Shown in pieces: positions 9,087 to 18,774 of a DNA stretch of 64,000 nt (its first letter is position 1; each line of letters starts with the position of its first letter). The notes beneath the pieces are model-generated. The model did no database searches and had not been told where the DNA came from. It saw only the letters and a program-made list of their open reading frames with translations. The stretch is from Macrococcoides bohemicum (lineage in GTDB: Bacteria > Bacillota > Bacilli > Staphylococcales > Staphylococcaceae): assembly GCF_003259675.1 (NCBI RefSeq), contig NZ_PZJG01000005.1, positions 62,001 to 126,000 on the forward strand. The letters are read 5' to 3'. Made by a program: the position numbers and the translations under genes.

Positions 9087-11772
9087 TTATTTCATCTCCA
9101 TACATCTCAGTTGTTAAATGATGATCAAACTGTTTATCTTCTTCATTATAAGTAATGCTGTTTCGTTTATGATGTAAGAATTTACGTTGATAGACTGCTT
9201 TAGTAAACAGGATAGCTATAATAATAGATATTATTGAGATAAATTGCATCAAGTGAAAATAGGGAGGCGTGTAGCGAATAATGATTTGCTGTGCTCCTTT
9301 TTTAATTGGGACAACTGTCATTAAATAGTTACCTTCCTGAACTTCACTTGTCTTTCCATCTACTTCAGCTTTCATCCCTTTTAAATAGGGTACCGGAATA
9401 ACCGCGTAACCTCCATGATGCTTACCCAGTTTAATAATCATCTTATCTTTATCTTGTGTGAACTGATGATTATTTTTTTGTTTTGCTGCTTGTTTTAATA
9501 TTTTATAATCCTCACCATAGATGCCATTTAGTTTGTAACGATATTCACCAGGTTTAAGTTTTAATTCTAATAAAGCACTTGATTTAACTTTCAATGTTAT
9601 CGTTGGATTAAATCGACGATAGTCATCATCAAGAGGTTTACGTGATTGATAAATCTCATTGATCCAGACATAATGAAAATCTTTAAATGTTTTTGATTCT
9701 ATGCTTAAAGTGACATAGAGATCTTTATATTGATCGACGATTTCTTGAGGTAATTGTATTCTCGGACCACCATTTTCCTGAGTAACAATTAATTTATTAC
9801 CATCAAATGTAGCATCTTTATAAGTGATTTGAGATTGATCTAATAAGTTTTTAGCAGGTTGTTTAGATGCTTTGCCCTTTCTATCAAGGACTACACCATT
9901 TAACATCGCATGTTCACGGTCGATAGGTGTGTTTAGTGTCTGTACATTATACACATTGTTTGTAACGCGGACAAATGGTAGTTGATTTTCATTGTTATAG
10001 ACAATATATTGTTTGGTACCATTAGGTTCAGCGTATGTTTTATCCTTTGAGAAACCATAGGGTAATGTACTGCTTTCTGTATTTCTGATTGTAGTATCGA
10101 CATTAAATAAACTATAAAGATTTGCCCGTTCTCCAAGGCCATAATAGATAGAGTTGCTATCTGTCGGCATCGTAATATTCAGTTCTTTATCATAAAACTT
10201 TAAAATGTCCTGATCAAAGATTGATGAATATAATTTAATGCCATTGAATTTTTGATACATCGGTGTATTATGGGTACTTGAAGTTTGCCATTCAATGCGT
10301 TCACCAGGCAATTGGTCTTTCTTAATACCATTGATTATTTTTTGCTGGGTCTTTGAATTAAAGTTTTCAGAGTTTAAGAAATCAATATTATGTTCTTTTG
10401 CAGGATGTAATGTATCCATCTGCTGCGTCACATAATCATAGACAAAAACTAAGTTCATAATAATGATGGTTGCATGTAATAATTGATATGTAGTTCTATT
10501 TTTACTGTATAAATAGAAACCTATTATGATACAGATGATTGGAATAAACAATAACCACATCAATGCTTTTTCATGACCATACATTGATACCGGATAAATA
10601 ATGCATACCGGAATAAGTGAAATCAGAAATGTCTTTAAATCAATTTGTCTTAAATGATTTAAATAGTGGGCAATCAATACAGCTGATGTAAATACGAGTA
10701 GATAGATCCAGCGACGCTGATCGATTGAAAAGCCATTAAAAAAACTGTCGAATAATGGGCTTAATGAACAAATCATAAAGATTAACGTAATCGTTGCAAA
10801 CAGTCGGTACATATAATGTCGATACATTTTAAATGACATTAATGCCAGAACGGTGATAAAGCAAATAACAACGTAATAGCCATCATAGAATAGATTATAA
10901 AAACCTACCATATCGATGAATGGCTTAACCTGAATTGGTGGTAATGTTCTATCATTCATCAAATAACTTGATATTCCAGTAAATATACCTACAGCTGCTA
11001 TACCAAGACCGAGTATTGAGGCTATCGATAATAATAATACTTTTTGAATACGAACAACGACATCGGTCTCTTTTGGGTAAATAATGCGATACAGAAAATA
11101 AAATAAAACAAAAATAAATTCATAATAGCTAAAGTAAAAATTCGAATGTAATGTGAGTGCAATCGCTGTAATAAATAGCCCGATCTTTCTTTCATGAAAG
11201 AAACGTTCCATGCCTAAGATAGTTAAAGGCAACCATAACATCACATCACTAAAAAAACTCCATGTAAACGTAAAGAAGAAATATGCTGTAGACCAGCCAT
11301 ATATAAATGCACCAACCCAGCTTGAAAGTTGATTAAGATTGATATAACGTAAAAGTTTATAAGTCGTAAAGATAATAAACGTAAGCTTTATAATAGAAAT
11401 GACAAATTGATTCTTTGCCCAGAAAACTGGGTCAGTCGTATCAATTGGTAAGATGATATTGCTAAGCCAAACGATTGCGAAATTTAAATATGAAAGCGGG
11501 GCAGTTGAATAGTAATAAGCAAGACTTCTAAAAAAGTCTCCGCCTATGCCAAAGTCAATATCATAAAAGAAATGCAAATGTGTGAATTTATCATACAAAT
11601 ACATTTGAAATGGAATCATTTGTGCGATACCATCACCTTTACCCGTAAATAAGGTGCCATCCTTAAATAATCGAAAAAGGACGAAACTATGAGCAAGGAG
11701 TGACAATATAGTTGCCACTCCTAAGATTTTTATGTTAGACCAGTTCCTGTTTTTTATTTTTTGAGAAAACAT
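9079..11772 (-). CDS. YfhO-family membrane glycosyltransferase, second paralog
   Basis: An 897-residue YfhO-like protein (GT-C fold) with about 12 N-terminal membrane helices, a large extracytoplasmic region from about 450 to 830, and one last helix near the C-terminus. The family acidic motif appears as TGKGDGIAQMIP (D47), and YDIDFGIGGD follows. In S. aureus, B. subtilis and Listeria, YfhO-type proteins add sugars from a lipid carrier to lipoteichoic acid outside the membrane. The start overlaps the previous yfhO-like gene by 38 bases, and AGGAAG lies about 12 bases upstream of it. It is clearly paralogous to its neighbour, but diverged. Confidence 0.85.
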   Translation of the reverse strand: MFSQKIKNRNWSNIKILGVATILSLLAHSFVLFRLFKDGTLFTGKGDGIAQMIPFQMYLYDKFTHLHFFYDIDFGIGGDFFRSLAYYYSTAPLSYLNFAIVWLSNIILPIDTTDPVFWAKNQFVISIIKLTFIIFTTYKLLRYINLNQLSSWVGAFIYGWSTAYFFFTFTWSFFSDVMLWLPLTILGMERFFHERKIGLFITAIALTLHSNFYFSYYEFIFVLFYFLYRIIYPKETDVVVRIQKVLLLSIASILGLGIAAVGIFTGISSYLMNDRTLPPIQVKPFIDMVGFYNLFYDGYYVVICFITVLALMSFKMYRHYMYRLFATITLIFMICSLSPLFDSFFNGFSIDQRRWIYLLVFTSAVLIAHYLNHLRQIDLKTFLISLIPVCIIYPVSMYGHEKALMWLLFIPIICIIIGFYLYSKNRTTYQLLHATIIIMNLVFVYDYVTQQMDTLHPAKEHNIDFLNSENFNSKTQQKIINGIKKDQLPGERIEWQTSSTHNTPMYQKFNGIKLYSSIFDQDILKFYDKELNITMPTDSNSIYYGLGERANLYSLFNVDTTIRNTESSTLPYGFSKDKTYAEPNGTKQYIVYNNENQLPFVRVTNNVYNVQTLNTPIDREHAMLNGVVLDRKGKASKQPAKNLLDQSQITYKDATFDGNKLIVTQENGGPRIQLPQEIVDQYKDLYVTLSIESKTFKDFHYVWINEIYQSRKPLDDDYRRFNPTITLKVKSSALLELKLKPGEYRYKLNGIYGEDYKILKQAAKQKNNHQFTQDKDKMIIKLGKHHGGYAVIPVPYLKGMKAEVDGKTSEVQEGNYLMTVVPIKKGAQQIIIRYTPPYFHLMQFISIISIIIAILFTKAVYQRKFLHHKRNSITYNEEDKQFDHHLTTEMYGDEISE

Positions 11773-14368
11773 ATTTTATCTGCTTCCTTTCACCACGCGA
11801 ATTTCTTGTGTACAACACAGAAAGAATAATACCTAATAGCGATATTGTGACCATCAAATAAAAATATGGTGGCGTATAACGAAATTCTACAGTTTTTGTA
11901 TTATTATCGACTTTCACAGCGCTCATAATATAGTTTGCTCTTTCAACATCAACTTTTTTACCATCAACATATGCGCGTATACCATCGCGATATGTAATAG
12001 GTACTGTTAAGTAACCGTCTTTTGATGATTTAAGCTGAACAGTCATTTTATTACCGTTATCAGTGAACGTATAATTTTTTGTCTGATTCACTTTAGATAA
12101 AGTTTTATAGTCTTCTCCATAAATACCATTGATTGTTAATTGATACGTTCCACCTGTTAAACCGATCAATATCTTTCCATTTTTCGGTGACTTCACTCTA
12201 TACATCAGATCATCATAATGTGTGCGATATTTACTCGTTTGAAATAGTCGGTTATTCGCGTATCCATTGATATTAATCTGATGATTTGTGACAGGTGATT
12301 GTATCTGTACATGCATATCTACATAAAAATCTTTATACGCTGTTAATAAAGCTTTTGGGATGTCTATTACTAATCCACCGCTAGGAGGATTCACCTTTAA
12401 TGTCTTATTATCAGCAATCCATTCAGCGCCTGAAGGTGTCACTTTCATTTCAGATAATAAATTTTTTGCTGGATTGATCTTGTAATTCGTTGCTAAACGA
12501 TCAGATACGATACCTTTAATCATTGCATGTTCTCTGTCAATCGGAGTTGTTAAATCCTTGCTGTTTACTACGTTGGATGTAATTCGAGCGAAAGGAATCA
12601 TTTTAGTATTTTCATATATTTTATATTTACCATTATCAGCAATTAACTTAAAGTTTTCAGGGATATCTGTCTGATAAGACTTTCTTACTAAATAACGAAT
12701 ATTCATAAGTGACTCTAAGTTACTTCTTGAATTAAAAGTAGAGTATCGAGATAATGACTCTTCTTTAATATTGATTTTTAATTGCTTATAGAAAAAATCA
12801 ATAAGTGAGCCATCAAAGATACTTGAATATAATGAAACCCCGTTAAAATTTTGATACATCGGTGTGTTATCTTGTTCTAATACACGCCAGTCGATACGTT
12901 CCCCGGGCTTTAATTTTTTCTTTAGTTCATCTACAATTTGCCTTTGCAAAGGAGAGTCATAAACACTAGACTCGATATAACTCATCTTTGCACGCTCTTC
13001 AATACCTGGATTATAGTTATCGAGTTTATTGTGTACGCGAACAATATCCCAGTTCAGTATAATAATCATTGCAATCAGTAAATAGTAAATTGTCTGTTTG
13101 ACTGCATTGTCTTTGACGATTAATACAATTAATCCAATAATAGCGATAACAGGTAAAAGCCAGACCCAGGTTACAGCTTTATCTATATAATGATGACTCA
13201 TAAATACAATGACAAATCCCGGAATTAAAGAATATAAGTAATTCTGGATTGAAATCTCTTTAAATTTCATAATATAGAATCCGATTAGGCCACTCGTAAA
13301 GAATGTAATTAAATAGTGCCAGCGTTTTTGAGGTGCACTAAAACCATTAAATACTGAGTCGATAAAAGGTGTGAAGCTAAGTAACATCAAAGCTATAGAC
13401 ATAACTGCAAAAAAGCGATAGAAATAATTTTTATAGAATTTAAAAGTAAGTAATGCCTGTATAGTAATAAATAGGACGATGACAAGATAATTATCATAAA
13501 AGATATTGGCATTTTGATCGAACGGATCAAATAAAGGTATCTTTACGTTATAAGGCGCACGTTCATTCTGTAGAAAACTCTTTGCCCCATAAAAGAATGC
13601 AAAAGCACTGATCATTAGACCAAGTACAGCCATAATCACAAAATTAATCCACTGCTTAGCGCGTTCAACTGTATCATACTCACTTCTGAAAATATTTCTT
13701 AGAACAAAATAGATTAATCCGAATAACACCTGATAATATGCAAAGTAGAAGTTATTGATAAAAATACAAGCAGCAGCAATGATAAAAATACCTTTTTTCT
13801 CATCTTGTATGTAACGTTCAATACCTAGTAATAATAATGGTAAGAAAATAAAAACATCACTAAAGAATGACCAGTATAATGTAAACCTAAAGTATATTGC
13901 TGATGTTAAGAATAAAAAACCAGACAATAATGCATGAATCGGTGTCATCTTTATCTTTCTGAAATAATAGTAACTCGCTAAAATACCAGCAGTTGATTTA
14001 GCTATCGAGATAAAGAATGCATTTTTAGCCCAGAAAGTAACAGTGTCTACTTGAAAGTTAAAAAATAAATCAAAAAAACGTACAGCGAGCATATTAATAA
14101 AGAAAATAATCGATGTAGAATAGTAATATGCTAAATCTGTATAATAATCTCCCCCAAGCCCAAAGTCTAAATTATAAAAGAATTCCCCGGAGATGAATTT
14201 ATCATATAGATATAGCTGCATCGGTAACATTTGTTCCAGTCCATCATTTGGTCCTGTAAAGATAGTCCCGTCTTTAAAGAATCGATAGATGTAAAAACTA
14301 TGACCGAATATAGCTAATAATAATGCGATTACAGTTAACAATAGTGGTGAGTATTTTTTGTTCTTCAT
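11735..14368 (-). CDS. yfhO: YfhO-family membrane glycosyltransferase, first paralog
   Basis: An 877-residue GT-C type protein. The acidic loop motif is TGPNDGLEQMLP (D42), followed by YNLDFGLGGD, which parallels the second paralog. Both proteins also share a C-terminal beta-rich region ending in RYTPPYF, then a final membrane helix. An upstream in-frame start at 14449 lies inside gtrA. I chose 14368 because GAAGGAG lies directly upstream and this start overlaps the gtrA stop as ATGA. YfhO works with a CsbB-type transferase and a GtrA/GtcA flippase in lipoteichoic acid glycosylation (family knowledge). The polymer and sugar here are unknown. Confidence 0.87.
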   Translation of the reverse strand: MKNKKYSPLLLTVIALLLAIFGHSFYIYRFFKDGTIFTGPNDGLEQMLPMQLYLYDKFISGEFFYNLDFGLGGDYYTDLAYYYSTSIIFFINMLAVRFFDLFFNFQVDTVTFWAKNAFFISIAKSTAGILASYYYFRKIKMTPIHALLSGFLFLTSAIYFRFTLYWSFFSDVFIFLPLLLLGIERYIQDEKKGIFIIAAACIFINNFYFAYYQVLFGLIYFVLRNIFRSEYDTVERAKQWINFVIMAVLGLMISAFAFFYGAKSFLQNERAPYNVKIPLFDPFDQNANIFYDNYLVIVLFITIQALLTFKFYKNYFYRFFAVMSIALMLLSFTPFIDSVFNGFSAPQKRWHYLITFFTSGLIGFYIMKFKEISIQNYLYSLIPGFVIVFMSHHYIDKAVTWVWLLPVIAIIGLIVLIVKDNAVKQTIYYLLIAMIIILNWDIVRVHNKLDNYNPGIEERAKMSYIESSVYDSPLQRQIVDELKKKLKPGERIDWRVLEQDNTPMYQNFNGVSLYSSIFDGSLIDFFYKQLKINIKEESLSRYSTFNSRSNLESLMNIRYLVRKSYQTDIPENFKLIADNGKYKIYENTKMIPFARITSNVVNSKDLTTPIDREHAMIKGIVSDRLATNYKINPAKNLLSEMKVTPSGAEWIADNKTLKVNPPSGGLVIDIPKALLTAYKDFYVDMHVQIQSPVTNHQININGYANNRLFQTSKYRTHYDDLMYRVKSPKNGKILIGLTGGTYQLTINGIYGEDYKTLSKVNQTKNYTFTDNGNKMTVQLKSSKDGYLTVPITYRDGIRAYVDGKKVDVERANYIMSAVKVDNNTKTVEFRYTPPYFYLMVTISLLGIILSVLYTRNSRGERKQIKYVFSKNKKQELV

Positions 14369-14754
14369 TTTTGCTCCTTCGTTAAAATATAAGTTGTAAT
14401 GATATATGTTATTGGAATTGTAAAGATTAATGCAGGAAAAGGTGCCCACACTTTATTGATAGAAAGAATATCAACGAATATATACAGTAATACTGTCTGT
14501 ATTCCCATATTGACAACCTGTGTTAAAGGAAAAGCTATAAATTTTTGCCATGTAGGTTTAACGCTATAAACAAAGTAGCAGTTTAGGAAAAATGAAATAA
14601 TAAACGAACAGATGAACCCTGTTAGATGACTAAATAAATAGTTGGCAGATACTATTTTTAATAAGAAAAGATATATCACATAATAGTTGAATGTATTGAT
14701 GATACCTACAACTATAAACTTGATAAATCGTTGATATGATTGATTAAGTTTCAT
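14365..14754 (-). CDS. GtrA/GtcA-family flippase of undecaprenyl-phosphate-linked sugar
   Basis: A 129-residue protein with four membrane helices, beginning MKLNQSYQRFIKFIVVGIIN. FIKFxxVGxxN is the GtrA hallmark. GtrA proteins are thought to flip undecaprenyl-phosphate-sugar to the outer leaflet. A longer frame reaches 14823, but it overlaps the upstream gene heavily. The ATG at 14754 has GGTGA six bases upstream and matches family starts. It overlaps the GT2 gene by 11 bases and the first yfhO by 4, consistent with one coupled operon. Confidence 0.88.
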   Translation of the reverse strand: MKLNQSYQRFIKFIVVGIINTFNYYVIYLFLLKIVSANYLFSHLTGFICSFIISFFLNCYFVYSVKPTWQKFIAFPLTQVVNMGIQTVLLYIFVDILSINKVWAPFPALIFTIPITYIITTYILTKEQK

Positions 14755-15691
14755 CTGATTCACCAGCACTGTGTTTAATATTCGTATCCTTAATAATATA
14801 GTGTGGTCGTTTCTTCGTTTCAAAATATATTCTACCGATATACTCTCCGATAATGCCTAAACTAAAAAGCTGTAGGGCACCTAAAAACAACACCGATGAA
14901 ATAATCGTGAAATAGCCGGGTTCATCAATGCCGTGCGTCATGATCTGGATTAAAGTCATTAAAATATATAATAAACATAGCACCATCGTGACGCTTCCTA
15001 AATAAAAACAGATTCTAAGTGGCTTATTATTATAACTGATGATACCATCGATGGCATAATCGATAAGCTTAAGGCTGGAAAATGATGATTGACCAGATTC
15101 ACGCTGCATATTCTTAAAAGGTATCGTTTTTTTGTTATAGCCAACCCATTCAAATATACCTTTTGAAAATCGGTTATATTCTTCCAGAGACACGATACTG
15201 TCAATCACATCACGTGATATTAAACGAAAATCGCCTTCGCCATCTGTTAATTTAACGTCAACTGTACTATTGATCAGTTTATAAAAAATTTGTGTCGGAA
15301 TTTTTCTTAAAAACTGTTCTCCGGATCGGTCTCTGCGCATCACAACCTGATCGTATCCTTCCTGAAATGCGGCAACCATTGTAGGAATAAATTCTGGTGG
15401 ATGCTGAAGATCGGCATCTAAAATGACTGCGCAGTCACCTGAACAATTTTTAAGACCCGCAAACATTGCTGCCTCCTTACCGAAATTTCTTGAAAAAGAT
15501 ATATATTTAAAATTGTGATGCTGTGTTGCAATTTCTTTTAATAACTGTAAAGAACGATCTTTTGAACCGTCGTTAACAAGCATTACTTCATAGTGGAAAT
15601 GATGTTTATCCATCGTTTGCTGAATCGTTACAGCCAGCTTATAAATATTTTTTTCTTCATTATAGATCGGAATAATCAAAGATATTAACAT
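14744..15691 (-). CDS. Family 2 glycosyltransferase, CsbB/DPM1-like
   Basis: A 315-residue GT2 enzyme with a cytoplasmic catalytic domain followed by two C-terminal membrane helices (about 228-250 and 262-290). NDGSKD (40-45) and the DAD metal motif (D92-D94 in VILDADLQHPPE) are visible, as is the QRESGQSSFS-type region of polyprenyl-phosphate glycosyltransferases. It should charge undecaprenyl phosphate with a nucleotide-sugar. It is the first gene of the minus-strand operon with GtrA, two YfhO proteins and DUF2079. AGAGGCG precedes its ATG. CsbB of B. subtilis and S. aureus is the best functional analogue. Confidence 0.88.
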   Translation of the reverse strand: MLISLIIPIYNEEKNIYKLAVTIQQTMDKHHFHYEVMLVNDGSKDRSLQLLKEIATQHHNFKYISFSRNFGKEAAMFAGLKNCSGDCAVILDADLQHPPEFIPTMVAAFQEGYDQVVMRRDRSGEQFLRKIPTQIFYKLINSTVDVKLTDGEGDFRLISRDVIDSIVSLEEYNRFSKGIFEWVGYNKKTIPFKNMQRESGQSSFSSLKLIDYAIDGIISYNNKPLRICFYLGSVTMVLCLLYILMTLIQIMTHGIDEPGYFTIISSVLFLGALQLFSLGIIGEYIGRIYFETKKRPHYIIKDTNIKHSAGESDET

Positions 15692-15738
15692 ATGTACGCC
15701 TCTTTTTTTAAAAAAATATCTTCATAATAGTATATAAT

Positions 15739-15766
15739 ATTATAATGACATTATAATAAAGGTCAC
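15739..15766 (-). promoter_or_regulatory. Candidate promoter of the minus-strand glycosylation operon
   Basis: Reading the minus strand, GTGACC (15766-15761) is followed after 16 bases by TATAAT (15744-15739). The -35 match is weak. The 116-bp divergent region 15692-15807 also has to serve rbgA on the + strand, and several overlapping TATAAT-like words make the exact start uncertain. Confidence 0.35.
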
Positions 15767-15807
15767 GTGTAAAATCATTAAATATATAGTAGGGAGATAT
15801 AATATAG

Positions 15808-16683
15808 ATGACTATTCAATGGTTTCCTGGTCATATGGCCAAGGCAAGAAGAGAAGTAACAGAACAATTAAAGCTGGTAGATGTAGTATTTGAGCTTGTA
15901 GATGCACGAATTCCGTATTCATCACGTAACCCGATGATTGATGAAGTCATTAAAGATAAGCCTCGTGTTGTGCTTTTGAATAAGATGGATATGGCGGATT
16001 TAAATAAGACGCGTCAATGGATGCAATATTTTGAAGAAAAAGATTTCTATCCAGTCCTTATTGATAGTAAAAATGGTAAAAATTTATCGCAAGTGACGAA
16101 AGCTGCAGAAATAGTAACGAAAGAAAAATTTAATCGCATGAAAGCAAAAGGTTTAAGACCACGTGCAATACGTGCGATGATAGTAGGTATCCCGAATGTT
16201 GGTAAGTCAACACTGATAAACCGTTTAGCAAAGAAATCAATCGCTAAGACAGGGAATATGCCAGGTGTTACGAAAAAGCAGCAATGGATTAAAGTAGGAA
16301 CCAGCTTAGAATTACTTGATACACCAGGTATTCTATGGCCGAAGTTTGAAGATCAGTTTGTCGGAAAAAAATTAAGTTTAACAGGGGCAATCAAAGATAG
16401 TATTGTTCATCTGGATGAAGTAGCGATATATGGGATTGAGTTTTTACAACAGCAAGATCTCCAAACACTGAATAAACATTACAACATTAATGTTGAAGCG
16501 GATACACCTTATGTTGAAGTATTTGATGCTATCGGAAAGTCTCGTGGAATGAAACTACGTGGTAATGAAATTGATTATGAAAGTGTTGTTGAATTGATTA
16601 TTCGTGATATACGTAATGAGAAAATCGGTAAATATACGTTTGATTCACTTGATTTATTAGAGGAAAAAGATGAAGAGCAATGA
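15808..16683 (+). CDS. rbgA: Ribosome biogenesis GTPase RbgA (YlqF)
   Basis: Circularly permuted GTPase needed for late 50S assembly. The 291 residues begin [17 protein letters not shown], nearly identical to B. subtilis RbgA. The G motifs appear in permuted order: G4 (LLNKMD near 60), G1 (GIPNVGKST near 130), G3 (DTPGI near 172). AGGGAG precedes the ATG. It overlaps rnhB by 14 bases, the usual rbgA-rnhB arrangement. Confidence 0.96.
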   Translation: MTIQWFPGHMAKARREVTEQLKLVDVVFELVDARIPYSSRNPMIDEVIKDKPRVVLLNKMDMADLNKTRQWMQYFEEKDFYPVLIDSKNGKNLSQVTKAAEIVTKEKFNRMKAKGLRPRAIRAMIVGIPNVGKSTLINRLAKKSIAKTGNMPGVTKKQQWIKVGTSLELLDTPGILWPKFEDQFVGKKLSLTGAIKDSIVHLDEVAIYGIEFLQQQDLQTLNKHYNINVEADTPYVEVFDAIGKSRGMKLRGNEIDYESVVELIIRDIRNEKIGKYTFDSLDLLEEKDEEQ

Positions 16684-17437
16684 CTATAGTATCGCACAGT
16701 TAAAATCATTGGTACAATCAATTCCGGTGAGTAATCTTGATAAATTCTTTGCGACTGAGACAAGAACGGGTGCTTTAAAAATTAAAAAGCAGCAAAAAAA
16801 AATTTATGAAAAACAAAAGCAATTAGTTGAACAATACGATGAGATGCTTTTATATGAAAATAAATATCCGGGGAAAGTTATAGCCGGTATTGATGAAGTT
16901 GGGCGTGGGCCATTAGCAGGTCCAGTAGTAGCGTGTGCTGTTATACTCAATGAGAATCATGCATTTTACGGGCTAAATGATTCTAAACAAATGTCTAAAA
17001 TCAATCGTGCAAAAATAGAAGCTGATCTAATTGAAAATGTAACTTATGCAATCGGTATAGCAACGGTAGAAGAAATAGACGCTGTAAATATTTATGAGGC
17101 GACTAAAATAGCAATGTTGCGTGCGATTGAAGGATTACCTGTAACACCTGATGTGCTGTTAATTGATGCGATGAAGTTACAGACGGGATTAATAGAAGAG
17201 TCCATCATAAAAGGTGATAGTACAAGTATTTCAATTGCAGCAGCAAGTGTAATTGCTAAACAATACCGTGACCGTTTAATGGCAGAATTAGCCGAAATCT
17301 ATCCGGGTTATGATTTTGAAAATAATGCTGGATATGGTACGAAGAAACATCTGGAAGGTTTAGCGACTTATGGCATAACACTTATTCACCGAAAAACATT
17401 TGAACCAATTAAATCGATGAGAACACGCAATTTTTGA
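16670..17437 (+). CDS. rnhB: Ribonuclease HII
   Basis: Cuts RNA in RNA-DNA hybrids, including single ribonucleotides in DNA. The 255-residue protein has an N-terminal extension of about 70 residues (common in the Bacillus type), then [15 protein letters not shown] with the catalytic DE pair, and later LIDAMKL and the [12 protein letters not shown] segment. Its start lies inside rbgA, with GAGG about 9 bases upstream. A strong terminator follows. Confidence 0.96.
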   Translation: MKSNDYSIAQLKSLVQSIPVSNLDKFFATETRTGALKIKKQQKKIYEKQKQLVEQYDEMLLYENKYPGKVIAGIDEVGRGPLAGPVVACAVILNENHAFYGLNDSKQMSKINRAKIEADLIENVTYAIGIATVEEIDAVNIYEATKIAMLRAIEGLPVTPDVLLIDAMKLQTGLIEESIIKGDSTSISIAAASVIAKQYRDRLMAELAEIYPGYDFENNAGYGTKKHLEGLATYGITLIHRKTFEPIKSMRTRNF

Positions 17438-17452
17438 TTTAAACGTTACTTT

Positions 17453-17505
17453 AAACGTGTTTTTACTCATTTTTGAAAAATTTGAGTGAAAACACGTTTC
17501 TTTTT
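17453..17505 (+). terminator. Strong terminator after rnhB
   Basis: A 17-base arm beginning AAACGTGTTTTT (17453-17469) pairs with the arm ending AACACGTTT at 17499, followed by CTTTTTA. The long stem separates rbgA-rnhB from the sucCD promoter that follows immediately. Confidence 0.85.
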
Positions 17506-17517
17506 AGGTTTATTCAG

Positions 17518-17546
17518 TTTACAATAGCGCTTACATTTTCTATAAT
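17518..17546 (+). promoter_or_regulatory. Sigma-A promoter for sucCD
   Basis: TTTACA (17518-17523) and TATAAT (17541-17546) have a 17-base spacer. About 40 bases separate the -10 from the sucC start. A cre-like operator fills the spacer. Confidence 0.8.
17522..17536 (-). promoter_or_regulatory. Candidate CcpA (cre) operator within the sucCD promoter
   Basis: The minus strand reads ATGTAAGCGCTATTG. Compared with the cre consensus WTGNAANCGNWNNCW, 13 of 15 positions agree and the core TGTAAGCG is perfect. Its location between -35 and -10 would let CcpA block polymerase. Glucose repression of succinyl-CoA synthetase by CcpA would fit Firmicutes TCA-cycle control (inference). Confidence 0.65.
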
Positions 17547-17589
17547 TGAAACGTAACATAAATAATTGTGCAATCTAGGAGGATGGAAG

Positions 17590-18759
17590 ATGAATATCCA
17601 TGAGTATCAAGGGAAAGAAATTTTTCGCTCGATGGGTGTAGCAGTACCAAATGGTTCAGTTGCATATACACCTGAAGAAGCAGTTGAAGTAGCAAAAGGT
17701 TTAGCAGAAGGCGTTTATGTTGTTAAAGCTCAAATTCACGCTGGTGGCCGTGGTAAAGCGGGTGGTGTTAAAATTGCTAAATCATTGGATGAAGTAGAAA
17801 GCTATGCCAAAGAATTATTAGGCAAAGTTTTAGTTACGCACCAAACTGGCCCGGAAGGTAAAGAAATTAAACGCCTTTTAATTGAAGAAGGTTGCGACAT
17901 TCAAAAAGAATACTACCTAGGTTTTGTATTAGACCGTGCAACAGATTCAGTTGTATTAATGGGATCTGAAGAAGGTGGAACTGAAATTGAAGAGGTAGCA
18001 GAAGCTACTCCGGAAAAAATCTTCAAAGAAGTCATCGATCCTGTAGTAGGATTAATGCCTTATCAAGCACGCCGTTTAGCATTCAACATTAATATTCCTA
18101 AAGAATCTGTAAATAAAGCAGTTAAAATTATGATGGGATTATATGATGTATTCATTCAAAAAGATGCATCTATTATTGAGATTAACCCATTAGTAACAAC
18201 AGGTTCTGGCGACGTTTTAGCTTTAGACGCTAAGATTAACTTTGACGCCAATGCTTTATTCCGTCAAAAAGACGTAGTTGAATTACGTGATTTAGACGAA
18301 GAAGACCCAAAAGAAATCGAAGCATCTAAATATGATTTATCATACATTGCTTTAGATGGAAATATCGGCTGTATGGTTAACGGTGCGGGTCTTGCAATGG
18401 CTACAATGGACACAATTAACCACTTCGGCGGAAATCCGGCGAACTTCCTGGATGTAGGGGGCGGCGCTACAAAAGAGAAAGTTACTGAAGCTTTCAAGAT
18501 CATTTTAGGTGATGAAAAAGTTGAAGGTATTTTTGTAAATATCTTTGGTGGTATCATGAAATGTGACATTATCGCTGAAGGTGTTGTAGCAGCAGCGAAA
18601 GAATTAGAATTAACTATTCCATTAGTTGTACGTTTAGAAGGTACAAACGTTGAACAAGGTAAAGAAATTCTAAACAATTCTGGATTAGCAATTACTCCAG
18701 CTAGCACAATGGCTGAAGGTGCACAAAAAATCGTTGAATTAGTAAAAGAAGCTAAATAG
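17590..18759 (+). CDS. sucC: Succinyl-CoA synthetase (ADP-forming), beta subunit
   Basis: With SucD it converts succinyl-CoA, ADP and phosphate to succinate, CoA and ATP in the TCA cycle. The 389-residue product starts [17 protein letters not shown] and has an ATP-grasp fold: [18 protein letters not shown] near 45, and EINPLV near 205 for Mg2+. An upstream in-frame TTG at 17566 is rejected because AGGAGG at 17577-17582 is spaced for ATG 17590. sucD follows after 15 bases. Confidence 0.97.
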   Translation: MNIHEYQGKEIFRSMGVAVPNGSVAYTPEEAVEVAKGLAEGVYVVKAQIHAGGRGKAGGVKIAKSLDEVESYAKELLGKVLVTHQTGPEGKEIKRLLIEEGCDIQKEYYLGFVLDRATDSVVLMGSEEGGTEIEEVAEATPEKIFKEVIDPVVGLMPYQARRLAFNINIPKESVNKAVKIMMGLYDVFIQKDASIIEINPLVTTGSGDVLALDAKINFDANALFRQKDVVELRDLDEEDPKEIEASKYDLSYIALDGNIGCMVNGAGLAMATMDTINHFGGNPANFLDVGGGATKEKVTEAFKIILGDEKVEGIFVNIFGGIMKCDIIAEGVVAAAKELELTIPLVVRLEGTNVEQGKEILNNSGLAITPASTMAEGAQKIVELVKEAK

Positions 18760-18774
18760 GAAGCGGGGATAAAC

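Noticed and set aside
9079-14368. The two YfhO genes as one frameshifted gene
   Set aside because: Each has a full set of N-terminal helices, the acidic motif, and its own C-terminal beta region and final helix, so they are separate paralogs.
14755-14823. Longer GtrA starting at 14823
   Set aside because: It would add 23 residues without hydrophobic or family similarity and overlap the GT2 gene by 80 bases; ATG 14754 has a proper ribosome binding site.
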